This document shows, in pieces, positions 36,768-50,900 of a stretch of 64,000 nucleotides of DNA (its first letter is position 1; the number at the start of each line of letters is the position of its first letter). Source of the DNA: Litsea cubeba (taxonomy: Eukaryota; Streptophyta; Magnoliopsida; Laurales; Lauraceae); NCBI GenBank assembly GCA_012931725.1, contig CM022944.1, forward strand, positions 12,580,831-12,644,830, in the 5' to 3' direction. A program made the translations under genes and the position numbers. The notes beneath the pieces were generated by a model. The model saw nothing but the letters and a program-made list of their open reading frames with translations, searched no databases and was not told the DNA's origin.

Positions 36768-36899
36768 CTACATGGAGTAACTCATGGACCGATCCATGGA
36801 CTAACTGTTTTGGGGGGAAAATCACCTGACATTAGGTGATTTTTCCCCCAAAATCATGAGGTCTGTCCATAGACTAATTCCATGAGTTAGTCCATGTAG
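36768..36899. mobile_element. Fold-back MITE, 132 bp
   Basis: The two halves are nearly complete inverted copies: CTACATGGA.TAACTCATGG outside and AATCACCTGACATTAGGTGATT at the centre. It would form one long hairpin. Confidence 0.8.
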
Positions 36900-37010
36900 A
36901 CTTTTTGTAGGGTGAAATGATATAATATCATCACTAAATCGGTTTTAGTTGCATACATAATCAACTTTTAAAAGAAAGAAGTTTAAGAAATGACTAACTA
37001 ACTATATATA

Positions 37011-37168
37011 TATGGAAGATGCTCCTATGAGAGATATCTCTCATCTTAAATGAGAGATTGGGTAGGGGGCCCTCACATCCATATCCAATGCCAACAACTT
37101 AAATGTGAGTACCCCACCTTAATCTCTCATATAAGGTGAGAGATATCTCTCATAAGAGCATCTCCATA
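37011..37168. mobile_element. MITE with about 50-bp TIRs, 158 bp
   Basis: TATGGAAGATGCTCCTATGA at left pairs with TATGGAGATGCTCTTATGA from the right end. Both run on through GAGATATCTCTCA. The flanks are TA-rich, so a Stowaway- or Tourist-like class cannot be settled. Confidence 0.78.
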
Positions 37169-39722
37169 TAAATATGTTTTGCTATTAAAAATATCAATAT
37201 AGGTTAAACAAGAAACAAAAAAGGGACCTGAATTTGTCTTACCTTCCTCCTCTTTATTTGATTTTAAACTCCACAACATAAAATCTTTTTTTCATCTAAT
37301 TTATCATTCAAACTTAGAAAAATGCTATGGTAAAATTATCGAATGATAGCGTACGTTCGAGTCCTCCTAAGTTCTAACAGACACTTTATGTCAAAATTGT
37401 CAAAGGCTTGCTTGGTCTGTATCATCCCTGGATCCAGCTTCGACGGAACTTGGTAATAATGATCACCCAAATTTAGCCTTAAGTTGAGTTTTAGTTGATA
37501 GATTAAAGTGAAGGTATGGACTTAATTATGGCATTTTCTTTTCTTTTTTATTAATGGGCTGCACTGCACGGCTGCAACCTAGCTGGCATAATTGACTTGT
37601 TCCTTAGATAAGAAGAGCTCGATCCCTTGTGCTCTATTTGTGAGTCTATTTTGCAAACTACTTTGCTATGCCTGGTAGGACGACTTGCCTTACATGGTCC
37701 ATCCAGACCCCTTGAATGGTAAAGTACTAAAGAATGAAAATTCAACCTTTTGAATGGCTGGTGTGGTGGAGTTGACTTGCTGAGTATTAGCCACCCCTTG
37801 GCTAGCAATGAATAAATAATATTATTACTGAGGCGGCATTCCATGATTGTGGCCAGCATGCTGAGCACGACAAGTGCACATATCTTTTTTGTAGTCCCTT
37901 GATGCCCTGAAATTAACGGATAGGATCAATTGACTCGACTGATTGAGACCCATCCATACTACATCCTAATCAATCCATCCTCGATGGAGTCATGAAAGGT
38001 CGTGATCGCATTAAAAAGAATACATGGCCGGCCACAGTCAACGAACATAGTGGCCACGTTTTTGGAGAGCCCCACTAACTTCGGTTGGTAGTATAGACTT
38101 TAAAATGTTCATCAGGTGTGCCCCACTTTAATGCATGTGTGGGGCCGGTGCTCCAAGCCTCCAACCTTCGAAGTTGTAACGTCTCCTGCCCTGATTTAAT
38201 AGACAAAGTCGTTTTCAGGGTGGTTAGGGGCCATACGTGCATATGATAAGTGGCTGAGAAGTCAGGTTGCACAGCTGCATTATGGTTTGTGGTGGGTGGT
38301 CCACTATCTGAATTCCTCCTGGGACAAACTTTCAGAAAGCATTTCCATCCATAGATACAAGATCCTGCACAACAACTTATAATTAGAGTTTACTGACTGT
38401 AGTCTGGTCCCATCACCAGCTTTAAAATAGAATGAAAAGGAAAGGCAATCACTTTTAATAAGTAAGTACCATTACATACATCTGGACAGGCCTTAATTTA
38501 AGCATCCCCATGATCTGATTCGGATGATATTTGGTGGGCCAACATTTTTTATTTATTTTACTTCTGTTATTGGATTATACATTGCGGTAACCACTTTACT
38601 GTTCAATAGAGAGGAAATCGAACCGATCTGCTTGATCAGTCTATCCTGTCAGGGTTCGTTGGGAATTGGGATCACTGTTTGTACTTTGTCTTGTTGCGGT
38701 TAGCAGAGCATAGGATGAGATCATTCATATTTTAGAATTCTGTCAGTCATCCTCTTTAATTTGTTTTCCATTTAGATTAAATCTCTCCAACCAAAGATAC
38801 GATGGATTATACATGTTTGATCCTAATCTAATGATAAATATGATGTAAATAAATAATATCGTCGCTCATTTGACCTAAGTCCACAGTTTCCACTAACCCG
38901 GTATTTCTTGGTCCAAAAAGCTACACACTCTCTTTTATTGGCAAGTAATGTAAATGAATAACTAGTCACAATATAAAAATATCAACTTCAATCATCAGAA
39001 CAAATCCAACTTATCTTAAAATCTTGAATTCTAATCGTGGGCCCCCCTAATAAAATTGTTACCATCATGAATTCAAGTTTAGCATTGCACAATCACAATC
39101 TGGTCAAAAACCTTTTCATCCAATCATCAAACGTACTATCGCCGCTAAAAATATTAACATCATCAATCACTTCTGATTTACTTTTCTCAACATTATAATA
39201 ATCCACAATTTCAAATGCTCTCGAGCTGTACCTTAATTACCCGCGCGCGTAGCCTTCGTGTGGGCCCTCAATCTATCTTGCCTGTCGTAACGCGCTTCAT
39301 TTCAACAACCCCGTATGAAAAAAACCCCTTCCGATAATCGCGCACATTGCCTCGTAATAGAAAGACTCCCATGGTGGCATCCGACGGCCCTCGTTTTAGA
39401 GACGCAGGCCAGGGACAGATCCAACGGTCAGGGAACTTTTGAGGCCAACCTCGATCAAGATTAGATTTTGATGAGCCAGCAGAACTTTCCTCAATTCTCT
39501 CCTGTCGTAGCTGTCGTGGTTTCCTGAATAAGATTTCTTCCTTTTTCTGTCTTCATTTCTCTGCTTCTCCTCGTTGATATCAGACTCACAAGGGAAGGAG
39601 GTGAAGCTTGGAGTTAGGGTTTTGGGACGGAGATTGAGATAAAGGCAGCTTTTTTCTTTGCTGGGGTTTGACGGGAACGCTATTTTGGTCGGATTTCTGA
39701 CATATTTGGCAGGAATCCGGTA

Positions 39723-42700
39723 ATGTCATCACCAACTCCGAAAGCTTCTCCGTCGCCGGCGTCTTCTCCACCGCCGCCATCGAATGCTACGTCACCTCCT
39801 CCGGCATCGCCCACTCTCTCTCCACCGCCATCGAATGCCACGTCACCTCCTCCGTCATCGCCCACTCTCTCTCCACCGCCGCCTGCGGCGGTGCCACCCG
39901 CCGCTTCTCCGCCGCCACCTGCAGCGGTGCCCCCGGCCGCCTCTCCTCCACCTCCTGCAGCGGTGACGCCGCCTGTTGCCTCTCCCCCACCTCCGGTGAC
40001 TCCCGTCGCCTCTCCGCCACCTCCGGTGACGCCTGTTGCCTCACCTCCGCCTCCTGCTGCAGTAACTCCTGTTGCATCTCCGCCGCCTCCGCCGGCGTCG
40101 GGATCTTCTCCTCCGCCACCTTCGTCGGGATCAGGATCTTCTCCTCCGCCTCCTGCAACTTCTTCGACGCCGTCTCCGCCGCCGCCGAGGACTCCATCAT
40201 TGATGCCGTCTCCGCCGCCGCCGAGGACTCCATCATCGACGCCTTCACCGCCGCCACCTCCATCGTCGTCGAGCTCCGGGGTCTCGACAGGCGTCATTGT
40301 CGGAGTTGCAGCTGCTGGGATTTTGGCTGTGGTCGTGGTTTTGGGCCTCATTATCTTCTGCTGTAGGAAGAAGAGAAGAAGGCAACTCGATCCTTCAGAT
40401 TACTACGGACATGCGGCCCCAGTGCCTCCTCCCAAAGGTTATTTCTCTTTTCCCCCTTATCATCTTCTTTATTATCTTTTCAGTTTCTTCTTGAGTTCTT
40501 TCTATTGTTCCTTGATGTTCTAGTCTATTCATTTGGTGGATGTTAACTTCTTTTACTTCTGATCTTGAAGTTTTGCTTCATTTATTTTCTGTGCTCTGTT
40601 CATCTAATTGAAAATGTTGATTGCATTGGGTATCCTAAAATCTCAATCCTATTGAAGATTGTAAGACTTGTTTTTAGGGGTGCAGATTTTTATAGATAAT
40701 AATGATTTTTATATGTTTTATTGTTTGTTCAATTGATGGCTGCAAGTTGGAAATTGGAATATTTGCTTTGTGTCAAAAAGTCTGATTTTTTTTTCATTAG
40801 GAAAAGAGAAGAAAAAAATCATGTGATTTTGATATTAAGGACCTAACATGCTGGGAAAAAAATGCATGCTTTTCTTTTAGAAGTAAGAAATGGGGAAAGT
40901 GTGCCTTCCTTCCTACCGTGTTGTTTGTTCCAATTGTATCAATTTAATATCTGGACCCTTTTTTTTTTTCCAAGGAGGAAACTGTGAGCTTGTTCTATTG
41001 TGATAGAAAATTGTAAGATATCGTAATTCATCCTAAACATTTAAATTTGTAAGATGGGTTATGAACTGTGATATAAAGTTGTAAATATGGTTAAAGTACC
41101 CATCTGGTTTATATGGCATAGCCGGACAAGTGCTAGTTTGTTGAATTCTAAATTATTAATATCTATGATGCCCAGATACACTGTGATAAATAAAGGATAT
41201 ACCATAGATACGGTGACAAACAAATTTGTTACAGAAAATTGAGGTATCATTTATGATATGCCAAGGATATGTTGCCTAATTTTTTTAGGCATTTGTGTGT
41301 TGCAGGTTGACACATACTCAAAATGCTCAATGTAAACAAATGATGCAAACCAGTTATGGTGCATATTTGTTCAATGCGCTCTAATGGGTCTCAGTTTTGT
41401 AGTCGCCCATACAAAATGGGTTACCAGGATTCTAACCCTTGTTCAAAGTTTATATCTAATTTTTTTTTTCCAATGGTTACATATCACAAATGGTACTATG
41501 TTCTCATTGTGCCTTTGCTCGTAGTATTTGCGTTCTTGCATTAGAATATTGATTGTTTATGTGGTTACCTGAGCTATGTGCACGTCTTTTGTTTAACTTC
41601 TGCTTATTTATGCTTTATTGGATTTTCTCTTTGTTAGAATGCTCCCATTGATTCCTAAAACTCTTGGTGCATATAGATGATCCTTATGGTGGCCAGCCTC
41701 AGAATTGGCAACACAATGTGCCTCCACCTGCTGATCATGTTGTCAAGATGCGGCCACCAAATTCACCAAAGAACGGCCCCCCATTGCCACCACCAGTCTT
41801 CAGCAGTAGTGGAGGTTCTGGCTCCAACTACTCGGGGTCTGCCCACCCTCTCCCACCGCCATCACCTGGTATTGCGCTCGGCTTCTCAAAGAGTACATTT
41901 ACTCTTGAAGAATTAACAATGGCGACAGATGGGTTTTCAGATGCCAACCTCCTTGGACAAGGAGGTTTTGGCTATGTCCACAGAGGAGTGCTTGCAAATG
42001 GAAAAGAAGTTGCTATCAAGTCATTAAAATCTGGTAGTGGACAAGGAGAGCGTGAGTTTCAAGCAGAGGTTGAAATTATTAGCCGAGTTCATCACAAACA
42101 TCTAGTTTCATTGGTCGGATATTGCATGGCTGGAGGACAAAGGATGCTTGTTTATGAGTTTGTTCCCAATAACACATTGGAATTCCACTTGCATGGTAAG
42201 TTATTGATGCATACACTGTTTTTTCTTGTGCACACTTTACCATGTAACGTATCTGAACTGTTGGAGATTAAAAGTCTAATAAATGTGTATTACTTTTTAT
42301 TTTATTTTTAAATTAGTCTTTACAGCATTGAGTATCTTTTCCCTCCTATGCTTATTCCTACTAATAAACTTATATGGGGTTGGATCAAGTAGTAACAAGA
42401 ATCCCCACGCCTCTTGGGCTTTTAGTCCTCTTCTTCTTCTTGCCATCTGTTAGAATTGAAGTTTCATCAAGAGTATAAGTTCCATACATTTTGTTTTGAT
42501 TGAAGTTTTTTTCTCTTTTTTTTTAAAATTTTTTTTTATCTAATTGTTCTAAGTTCTTATAAGCATTCTAAGAAATGAGTAAGCCTATATCGTCTTGTAT
42601 TTGTATGTAAGTTTTTGTTATTTGATTTCTTCTTCATTTTAATTCATTTCAACTAATGAACTAAAATGTCAAATATTAGATTTTATGAGTTTCCCTTTTC

Positions 42701-45475
42701 CACGTCTATAGTGTTTGCAGTAAAATTAGATTCAACATGCATACTAAGAAGTAAGAATTGCTCGTAGTTGTTGCCTATGGCATGCTATGGTTACAATGGA
42801 GTCTACATTTGATATTTAGGGCATGTTTCTTTACTAGAATTCCTACCTCCAGAATTTATAATTTCTCCAACACGTGGAATTACTGAATCCTCCTTTGTAC
42901 TTTATTAGCATCCAGAAATTCTAATAAAACAGCAAAGAGGTTGGAATTCCAAAGGTCATTTGAGACTTTTTTAGGTGGCTAGGATTTTGGAATTTTGGTG
43001 AAGAAATCCATGTTTCAAATTCTCAGGGACAAAAACTTCACATCATGTCCATGAATTCCCAACACACCAAATTCTTATAAGAAACTGTGATGCCCAGATA
43101 CGGCACGGACACAGCATAGACACGGCAGGGACACGGATTTTTCATGTAAAAAGGGAAGTATCGGATACGATACATTGCCCATTTTGAAGTATCCGTGCAT
43201 CATAGGGCAGAAACTCTGGTAAAAGAGCAAGCCTTTAGTTTATTGTGCACAAACTTCCTCTTAAAGCCCTACATCATTATTATTTTCGTTCTCTCCCTTT
43301 GTTGCTTCCTATTACTTATAATTGTTAGTTTTTTTCTGAACAAAATATGCTTAAGAATTTCTAACTTTGGGTTTGAACTTTTGTCCTAAACTTGGGTTGT
43401 TTTAGGGAAGGGTAGACCAACCATGGAGTGGCCTCTTAGATTAAAAATTGCACTGGGGTCTGCGAAAGGCCTTGCATATTTGCACGAGGACTGTGAGTTT
43501 TCTACTTTCAATATTTTGTTATGTCTGTAAATTATAATCTACTTTTGCTTTATAAAGTGATAATCTTGTACCCTTTTTTGTACTAAAGTAAATTCTATCT
43601 ACAGGTCATCCTAAAATTATTCATCGTGATATTAAGGCATCCAACATTCTCCTTGATTTCAAGTTTGAAGCGGAGGCATGTCTCCTATCTTTTGTTATTC
43701 GTTGGTCCATGATGCATTTTGAATTTAGCAATTTTGGAAAACCAAGTGCATTTCATTAAGGCACAATGTTTCTTTGAGTAAATTAGTGTTTGTTGAATTA
43801 TATTCAGTTAGCAAGCAAACAACAAATCTAGTATTCGACCCGGTTATGCGGGAAAAAGCATGGAAGAACTAGTGATGCTTTTTAACAACCTGTTACCGTA
43901 GGAAAGTCCTACATCCTGCAATTAATTGTTCAAGTTGCTGATGGCATTAGTTTTATCGCTGATTTCATACCAAAGTGGTTCTTATTTTTTATTTCTCGAT
44001 GTTTTGCTTTTGTATACCTAGATTATTAAATTTGACTTCTTATGCAGGTTGCAGACTTTGGGCTGGCCAAATTTACTTCTGATACCAATACCCATGTCTC
44101 TACACGAGTCATGGGTACTTTTGGGTGAGTTTTATTATTTGGTTTCTGCAATCTTCGATCTACCATTTCAATAGTAGTCCTTATTTATTTATTTTTTCCA
44201 TAGTTCCTCTTCATAAGAACACTTCATGTGTTGAAATATTGCCAAGAAACAAATTTGTAATCAATGTTCTTAAAAGAGTCAATATAATATCCTGGTTGCT
44301 TATTATATGTATCCTTTGCAACCTTTCTTATTTTGTGTTGTTTTATGCTCTTTATTCACAGTTATTTAGCTCCAGAATATGCATCAAGTGGCAAACTCAC
44401 TGATAAATCAGATGTCTTTTCTTTTGGGGTGATGCTTCTAGAGCTTATTACCGGACGCCGACCAGTTGATACAACTCAATCCTACACGGATGATAGCTTG
44501 GTAGACTGGGTTAGTGTCACATGTCTCCTTGTGTGCAATTGGCAAATGCAGAATTTGCTTCCCTTTAATTGTGTTGTTGCCTCTGCTTTTTTATCGTAAA
44601 TAGCTACCTGCTACTTATTGTGGTTCCATTCTTACTACCTGCTACTTATTGTGGTTCCATTCTTACTCTGCTTCCTATTTTTTTGTAACTAAATTTAATG
44701 TGAAATTGACAGATTTTGGTTGGCTTTATGTTCTACAGGCAAGGCCTTTACTCACACAGTCATTGGAAGACGGCAATTATGATTCACTTGTTGATCAACG
44801 CTTGCAGAAAAATTACAACCCTGATGAAATGGCCAGAATGGTTGCTTGTGCTGCCGCTTGTGTTCGCCATTCCGCACGTCGTCGACCACGTATGAGTCAG
44901 GTACTATCTAAAGCAATTGAAAAAAAAAAAATTTTCTCTTTTAGATGCGTTTACCCTGTATATCCTGATATGATATTGTGATTAACTACGACTTACATTC
45001 TAGCTTTGAAGTGCCACTACATGTTTTGCCCTACTGAAACTCAAATATTCTTATAGTAAATTGTTTAAACGCTGATTTTAAGTATTCCTGATTCGAAGTA
45101 GGGTCAAGTAGTCTTCAATTCCATGTTTATCAACTAATGATGTAGCTAATCAAACAGATTGTCCGGGCATTGGAAGGTGATGTATCTCTAGATGCTCTAA
45201 ATGAAGGTGTCACCCCTGGACACAGCACCCTTTATTCACATGGTAGCTCAGATTATGATTCTAGCCAATACAATGAAGACCTGAAAAGGTTTAGGAAAAT
45301 GGCATTGGCTACAAGCCAAGAATATGGTGGAAGCAGTGAATACAGCGGTCCTGGCACCAGCGAGTATGGTCTCAACCCTTCTGCATCCAGTAGCGAAGGT
45401 CAGAACACCCAAGAAATGGAGATGAGGAAACTGAAAAAGGACGGTCGGGGTCAGGGTTACAGTGGAAGCCCATGA
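39723..45475 (+). CDS. PERK: Proline-rich extensin-like receptor kinase (PERK type), 8 exons, 698 aa
   Basis: Exons: 39723-40437, 41677-42195, 43406-43492, 43605-43675, 44048-44124, 44362-44509, 44739-44900 and 45158-45475. They total 2097 nt, 698 codons plus TGA. Residues 1-185 are Pro/Ser/Ala-rich with repeated SPPPP-like blocks, the extracellular wall-associated part. A transmembrane helix lies near 190-214 ([20 protein letters not shown]), followed by a KKRRR stop-transfer. The kinase domain has [11 protein letters not shown] (about 333), [15 protein letters not shown] (HRD 447-449), VADFGLAK (Asp467) and [20 protein letters not shown], so the catalytic residues look intact; the tail is Ser/Gly-rich. 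By family knowledge it is a plasma-membrane Ser/Thr kinase sensing cell-wall state. Exon 4 ends GAG followed by GCATGT, a GC-AG intron, because the only nearby GT would break the frame. The antisense of exon 1 is open over 223 codons, a composition artefact. Confidence 0.96.
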
Positions 45476-47966
45476 AGCCAATTATTATTTACCTGTAAAA
45501 AAATTTGCTTTTACTTTTTTTCTCAGTCTTTGCTTCATTCCGACAAGAATACATGAATTGTGAGATATGGTTTCGTTTGCTGAGATTTTCTATTGAAGTC
45601 TGTATTTTGTTAGAAATAAAAGAAAGTGTACTATTCATTGTTTTAATAGCTGGTTCCTGTTAAGGTAAGCTAGTTTATACACGGGCATTCATTGACAATT
45701 GTGTGTGTGGTTGTGGGTGGGTGAGACTTGAATTGAATTGGAAATTTGATTAGATTTATTTGAGTACATGACAAGCACAAGCAGCTGTGTTGCATGTTAA
45801 GGCCGTTCCTTTTGGAGTATATATCATACAATCCTAAAGTTGCAATTTAATAAAACGACCAACGAATATATAAAATAACATGGTGGCATTTTCTTCATAG
45901 TGGTAGAGGTGTGCATAACATGATATTCTCATGTGCTACTCTGATCAGGAACTTCCCCATCATTGGGTAGTGGCCAACGCCTATGGTGGGTCCTTGATTA
46001 GGTTTTGGTCATTGACCAAACAACCCTTAGGACCTGTTTGGATGTGAGGTGAAATGAAGTATGGTGAGGTGAAGCATCAAATCAAGAGAAAATAAAATAT
46101 AAGGTGTTATGATGGTGTTTTGTTTTTAGTTGTTTGGTATGGAATTTTTTTTACTTTTTGTAAGGAAAAAAAATGGAGTTTTTTTGTCTTTTAATGGAGA
46201 AAAGAGTTTGTTTTTTTGATTTTTTTTTGAAAAATTGGAAGGGAATATTGAAATTGTGTACTTTTGATGTGACCCCTTGTCATTTTTTATCTAGATTCAT
46301 TTTACTTCACTTTAACTAATTAAGTGTCAAACACGTCCTAAGGTCTTGTTTGTTTCTGCACTCCAAAGTCTGGTGGTTTTGACCAAATGCCACCACCTTC
46401 AGGGTGTTATGCTGCACTGCAGCTCACATGGGTAATAGGCTGGTTGTCGCTTTCTTCCCATTTGGCTTGACTTCCTCTTTATGACTTTTGCCATCCACCG
46501 CTCTCATCTTTGAAAGAAAGAGGTATAAAAAAAAAAAGCTGAGAAGATTCCATTACAGTGGGGGAACCACTGAGGAAATGATAGGCTACTAGCAACTCTG
46601 CACTTTCATTGTTGCAAGTTGGTTGTGGGTCCAACCTAGATTATGTTCCATATGAGCACACTCTGATGAATGAAAACTGTGTGGGCATTCTAGAGCTGAG
46701 GACTACTAAAGGTTTGGGCCTCATCCATTTATGAATTGGCATCTTGGACAACAAAGTGACCTAAAGAGTCATGCATTCCTGTGCCTAGGCACTGATCTAA
46801 CAAAATGCTAGTGAAATTTATAAGTGTATTCTTTCAGCAACTTGCTCAATGGGTCTCAACAAGCTTCTCTGGGTTTCTCGATGAGCCCAACCAGAAAAAA
46901 CATGGTGGGTGTGGGTAGTTATGTTAGGTAATGCATGAGTGTCACGTCCGGCTTGCTCTCCTTGCCTAAGGCTTCTGCAAACAATTAAATTATTTTTCTT
47001 TAATTTCGTGGAAAACCATATTATGGGGAGGAGATAAAAATCTTTTGGCTCTGTTTTGTTTTCAACGTCACACAAACACATCCTATCGCGTTCGTTTTTG
47101 CTGGTTTTGATTTTTGAAACTCATCTATCTTGTATTTCACTGTTACTCTTATTTCCCCTTTAATAATTGAGGATTTGAACTTTCAAATTCAATTACATCA
47201 AAAAAATCACTATATAAAAAGGAGTGTAGTTGTCATCTCACCTGAAATTCTCTCCTTATTTCCACCTAGTGGAAAGGGGGTGCTCCCGGGCTGGGTTTGG
47301 TCAGATTGAAGCATATCCAAAGCCTGACTGACTTTACAAAATTTAATTAATTGGGCCAGAGCACAATTAATTGCAACAATAAAAAAAGACCTATAGATCT
47401 TAAATTGAAATACAGAACAATCTTAAATCCAATCACCTCTTAGAAACATTCATAGAGATCTTACCTGACATATGATTTGGCTATGCTGCTGCTTCAAGCT
47501 TTCTATCACTTAATCTAAGTTCATCCAAATATTAAATAGGACCAAATTTTAAATCCAAACCCGACTCGAGTACTAAAACCTCACACCCAAACCGAGCTCA
47601 AAGCAGGCTGGCCCAAACTACATGGTGGCAATTTTTCCTTCTCCAAACTCACTTCATCACCAACAAGGAATTCATGAGAAATTAATTTCCAGCATGCATG
47701 ATGCATGGCGTTTAAGTAATTTTGATCCAAAATGGTGGCATTTACGTAAATTCGACACAAAATTGCAACCGTTTGTTCACGGAGACTCTTCCGTTATAAC
47801 TTTGGTCGGTTCGTTCTCATCCATCCTCCCTTGACGGAGAAAAAAATTACTCCCTCCCTCTCTCTCTCTCTGCATTTTTCCGTGGAGAATCCTAGGATTT
47901 GAAATCCCAAGACGTAAAGGGCACCCAAAAAACCCTAAATTCAAGAAATCAAGGGCTACAGAATCC
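45476..47966. other. Intergenic region between PERK and Rab7
   Basis: The first few hundred bases should be the PERK 3' UTR. One MITE-like element lies at 46025-46344. The rest is AT-rich without supported coding capacity. The last about 150 bases (TC-rich) should be the Rab7 leader and promoter. Confidence 0.55.
46025..46344. mobile_element. MITE-like element with CCTTAGGAC.TGTTTG ends
   Basis: Left end CCTTAGGACCTGTTTGGATG and right end (minus strand) CCTTAGGACGTGTTTGACAC are inverted. The interior is GGTGAAATGAAGTATGG-like, T-rich and non-coding. This end sequence is common among plant MITEs. Confidence 0.6.
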
Positions 47967-50900
47967 ATGGCTTCTAGAAGGCGGATGCTTCTAAAGGTCA
48001 TTATCCTCGGCGATAGCGGGTCTGTTTTCATTTTTTTTTTCTTTCTTTCTCTGATGATTTCCCACTAAATTAGGGTTTTATCTTTTTTGGAGTTTGGCTT
48101 CTTATGATATTCATTGCCTTGGGTGATTTTTTTTTTAATATGATTTTAGGGTTTGGTGGATCTGCTGTTGATCATCTCTAAATTTCTTTGTAATTGTGTT
48201 TTTGTGTTCTGACTTTTTCTTGTAATTGCACTTGTTGGTTGTTTGATAGGGTTGGGAAGACATCTCTGATGAATCAGTATCCTTAAAACACTAGATCTCG
48301 TTGTAGTTTTCTTTTGAAATTCATATTTAATTTGTGTTTTGGAGTGTGATTTGTTTGTGTTAACAGCTGCAATCAGATATGTGAATAAGAAGTTCAGTAA
48401 TCAGTATAAAGCGACAATTGGCGCGGATTTCTTGACTAAAGAAGTTCAGTTTGAAGATCGACTGTTCACATTGCAGGTTAGTTATGCTTATGCCATCAAA
48501 TCGTGACTCTTTGATTCGGTTATTTGATTTTATGGCATTGTTGTTGTTTGTTCCTTGTATTTTTTTTTCCTTTGCAGTTACCATAAACCTATTCTAAAAT
48601 ATATATTCTTAAGTGTTACTATGAATTATTGATATTGATTTTCCTTTTAAGAAGATTGAATTCCAATTTGTTTGGTTGATTATGGTCGAAGAAGTTGCGT
48701 TATGATCTGGGTGGGGATGATGGCACTACCTGACAGGCCTTTTTTACCTGGCATTCAAATGCCACTTTGATTAAAAGGGTTTTTTGCATTAGACAGTTAG
48801 TACAGCTACTTGGTTGTATTGAGATGAATGGTGTACAGCTCAAAAACGAGAAGCTAAAGTTCATGTGGCTAAAATGCACTTGCAAAGAAGTAAGTGCAAA
48901 GTTACTAGCAAGGATAAAATTAGGATATAAAAGAACAATTTAAGGATTGTTGTTTGAGATGGTTACAGCAGCTCAAGAGATGTATAACAAAATATGTGGA
49001 TTGCAACGTTTGTGGGGACGTGCAAAGAGATGAAACTATTATGAGAATTGAAGCTCAAGAGATACCGTGGAGATATTCGTTTTAATACCTTGGCTTAATA
49101 ATTAGTAAGGATGGACAGATTGATGAAGATATGAAACATAAGATAAAATCCAGATGGTTGAAGTGGATAATTACTTTTAGAGTATTTTGTGATTGTTGCA
49201 TTTTAACGTGATTGAAGGAAGAATTTTATATGACAGTGACTAGACCAAATATGGTATATGGGGCATAATGTTTGATGCAGCCCGGATCCACGATCAACGA
49301 ATAGATCAATCTCCCGAAGGATTGATCAAATCCGAAGATGGATTCAGCTACTAGGGCACCCCATAAGAGGAGAAAACATCATAGGAGATACATCTCAAAG
49401 AAAACTTTTAATTGATAAAAAATAAGCACTACATTACAATGAGGCCTAACATCCTTATATAGAGGAGTTGGCTTTATCCTGAACCAACAATATTTCCTAA
49501 TATCTGAATAATGCCTAAAAAAAAATAGAAAACTCACTAATAATCCTTAACCAATTAAACTGCTAAATAAATGGATGTTCGATTGGGCCTATGGGCAGGC
49601 CCAATGGGTTGGCCAACCTATTGTTTCACCTACATCAATGTTGGCCAATTAAAAAGCAACACCTACACAAAATGAGTGTAGTAGAGATGAGAATGTTGAG
49701 ATGGATGTGTTGCAAAACTAGGAAAGATAGAATCAGAAATGTGTGCTTCAAGAGCATTTAGGGGTAGCATCAGTAGGTGATAAATTAAGAAGAACTCGCT
49801 TGAGATGGTTTGGACACGTCCAACGTAGGCCAACGACAGCACTGTTGAGAAAAAATTTCTACGCATATTGGTAGCCTACCAAGGAGAAGGGATAAGCCAA
49901 AGATGACATAGATGGAAGTAGTAAATGATGGATTTGAAAAAATGCAACCTATCCAAGGATTTGTCTCTGGATAGATCAGAATGGATAAAAATAATTCATG
50001 TAGCCAGCCCCAACATAGTTGGGACAAGGATTTGATGGTGGTGGTGATTAGAGCATGCTCATATAAGGTCAAAAATAACCCCTGCAACACGAATTGAAGG
50101 GTAACGAGTTCAAGGAAGTTGAAGGGGGAGACCCCTAAAGAAATTAGTTGAAGTAATGAGAAAAGGCATGTTAACATGTGGAGCAACTTATGGGTTTGAA
50201 TAGTGTGCAGTTGAAGTGCAAAACACACAAAGGTGACCCAAACTAGATGAGATAAAGCGAAGACAATGGTTTGTGATATGGATTTGGCTAGTTTGAGTGT
50301 AGCATAACTTACAGTTAATAGATAGTAGTTATAAAGTATTATCCCATATCTTAGATGTGTTCATATAGGGAGTACGTGTTAGAAATCCCTGTCTAGAATT
50401 GTACATGTATATGTTTTGCATGTTATCTTATTTTGCCACCATCTGTTTTTTTTTTTTTTTTTGTTGGGGTGTGTGTGTGTGTTTGTTTTCCACCCATACA
50501 TTACATACTCATCCACATGCATGCACGCACACACAGTTCTGTAGTTAGGTAGGGTTTTCTCCCCTCTTATATTTTTTTAAAGATCGATTAGACTATATTT
50601 GTAGGACTCTTTTTAGTGGATCCCAGATTTTGGGGATAAGGCTCTAATTGATTAGGCAGCCTCACTTTGGAGTTTATGGCCCTACACTTCAGGTCATTGA
50701 TTTTGTTGGTGCACACGCGCACGTATGCTTTATGCCAATTCTGCAACTCTCACATGCACACACTCTGTATGCCATTTCTGGCAACTCATACAGTCATACT
50801 TTGCATATTGCACATGCTGATGGGTTTCTTATTGTAAGCCCAAGCAAAGCTATCAGATCTATGATTTTTGTAAATTTTGTTCTAAGATTTTGGAGGGTCT

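Larger units (their letters stand above)
22617..39722. other. 17-kb intergenic region, repeat-dominated
   Basis: No intact gene was found here on either strand. The individual mobile elements and repeats are listed separately. Stretches not covered by them (about 22617-23342, 24312-25050, 34400-34680, 35760-36760 and 37170-39500) are AT-rich with no supported feature. The last few hundred bases should hold the PERK promoter and leader. Confidence 0.6.

Noticed and set aside
39680..40351. Minus-strand open frame of 223 codons, Gly/Asp/Glu-rich
   Set aside because: It is the exact antisense of the PERK proline-rich exon. CCG/CCT repeats read as GGC/AGG keep the other strand open.
43085..43205. 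TGATGCCCAGATACGGCACGG-like stretch in PERK intron 2, echoed at 41167
   Set aside because: The similarity is short and I could not define ends or a class, so it is not listed as an element.
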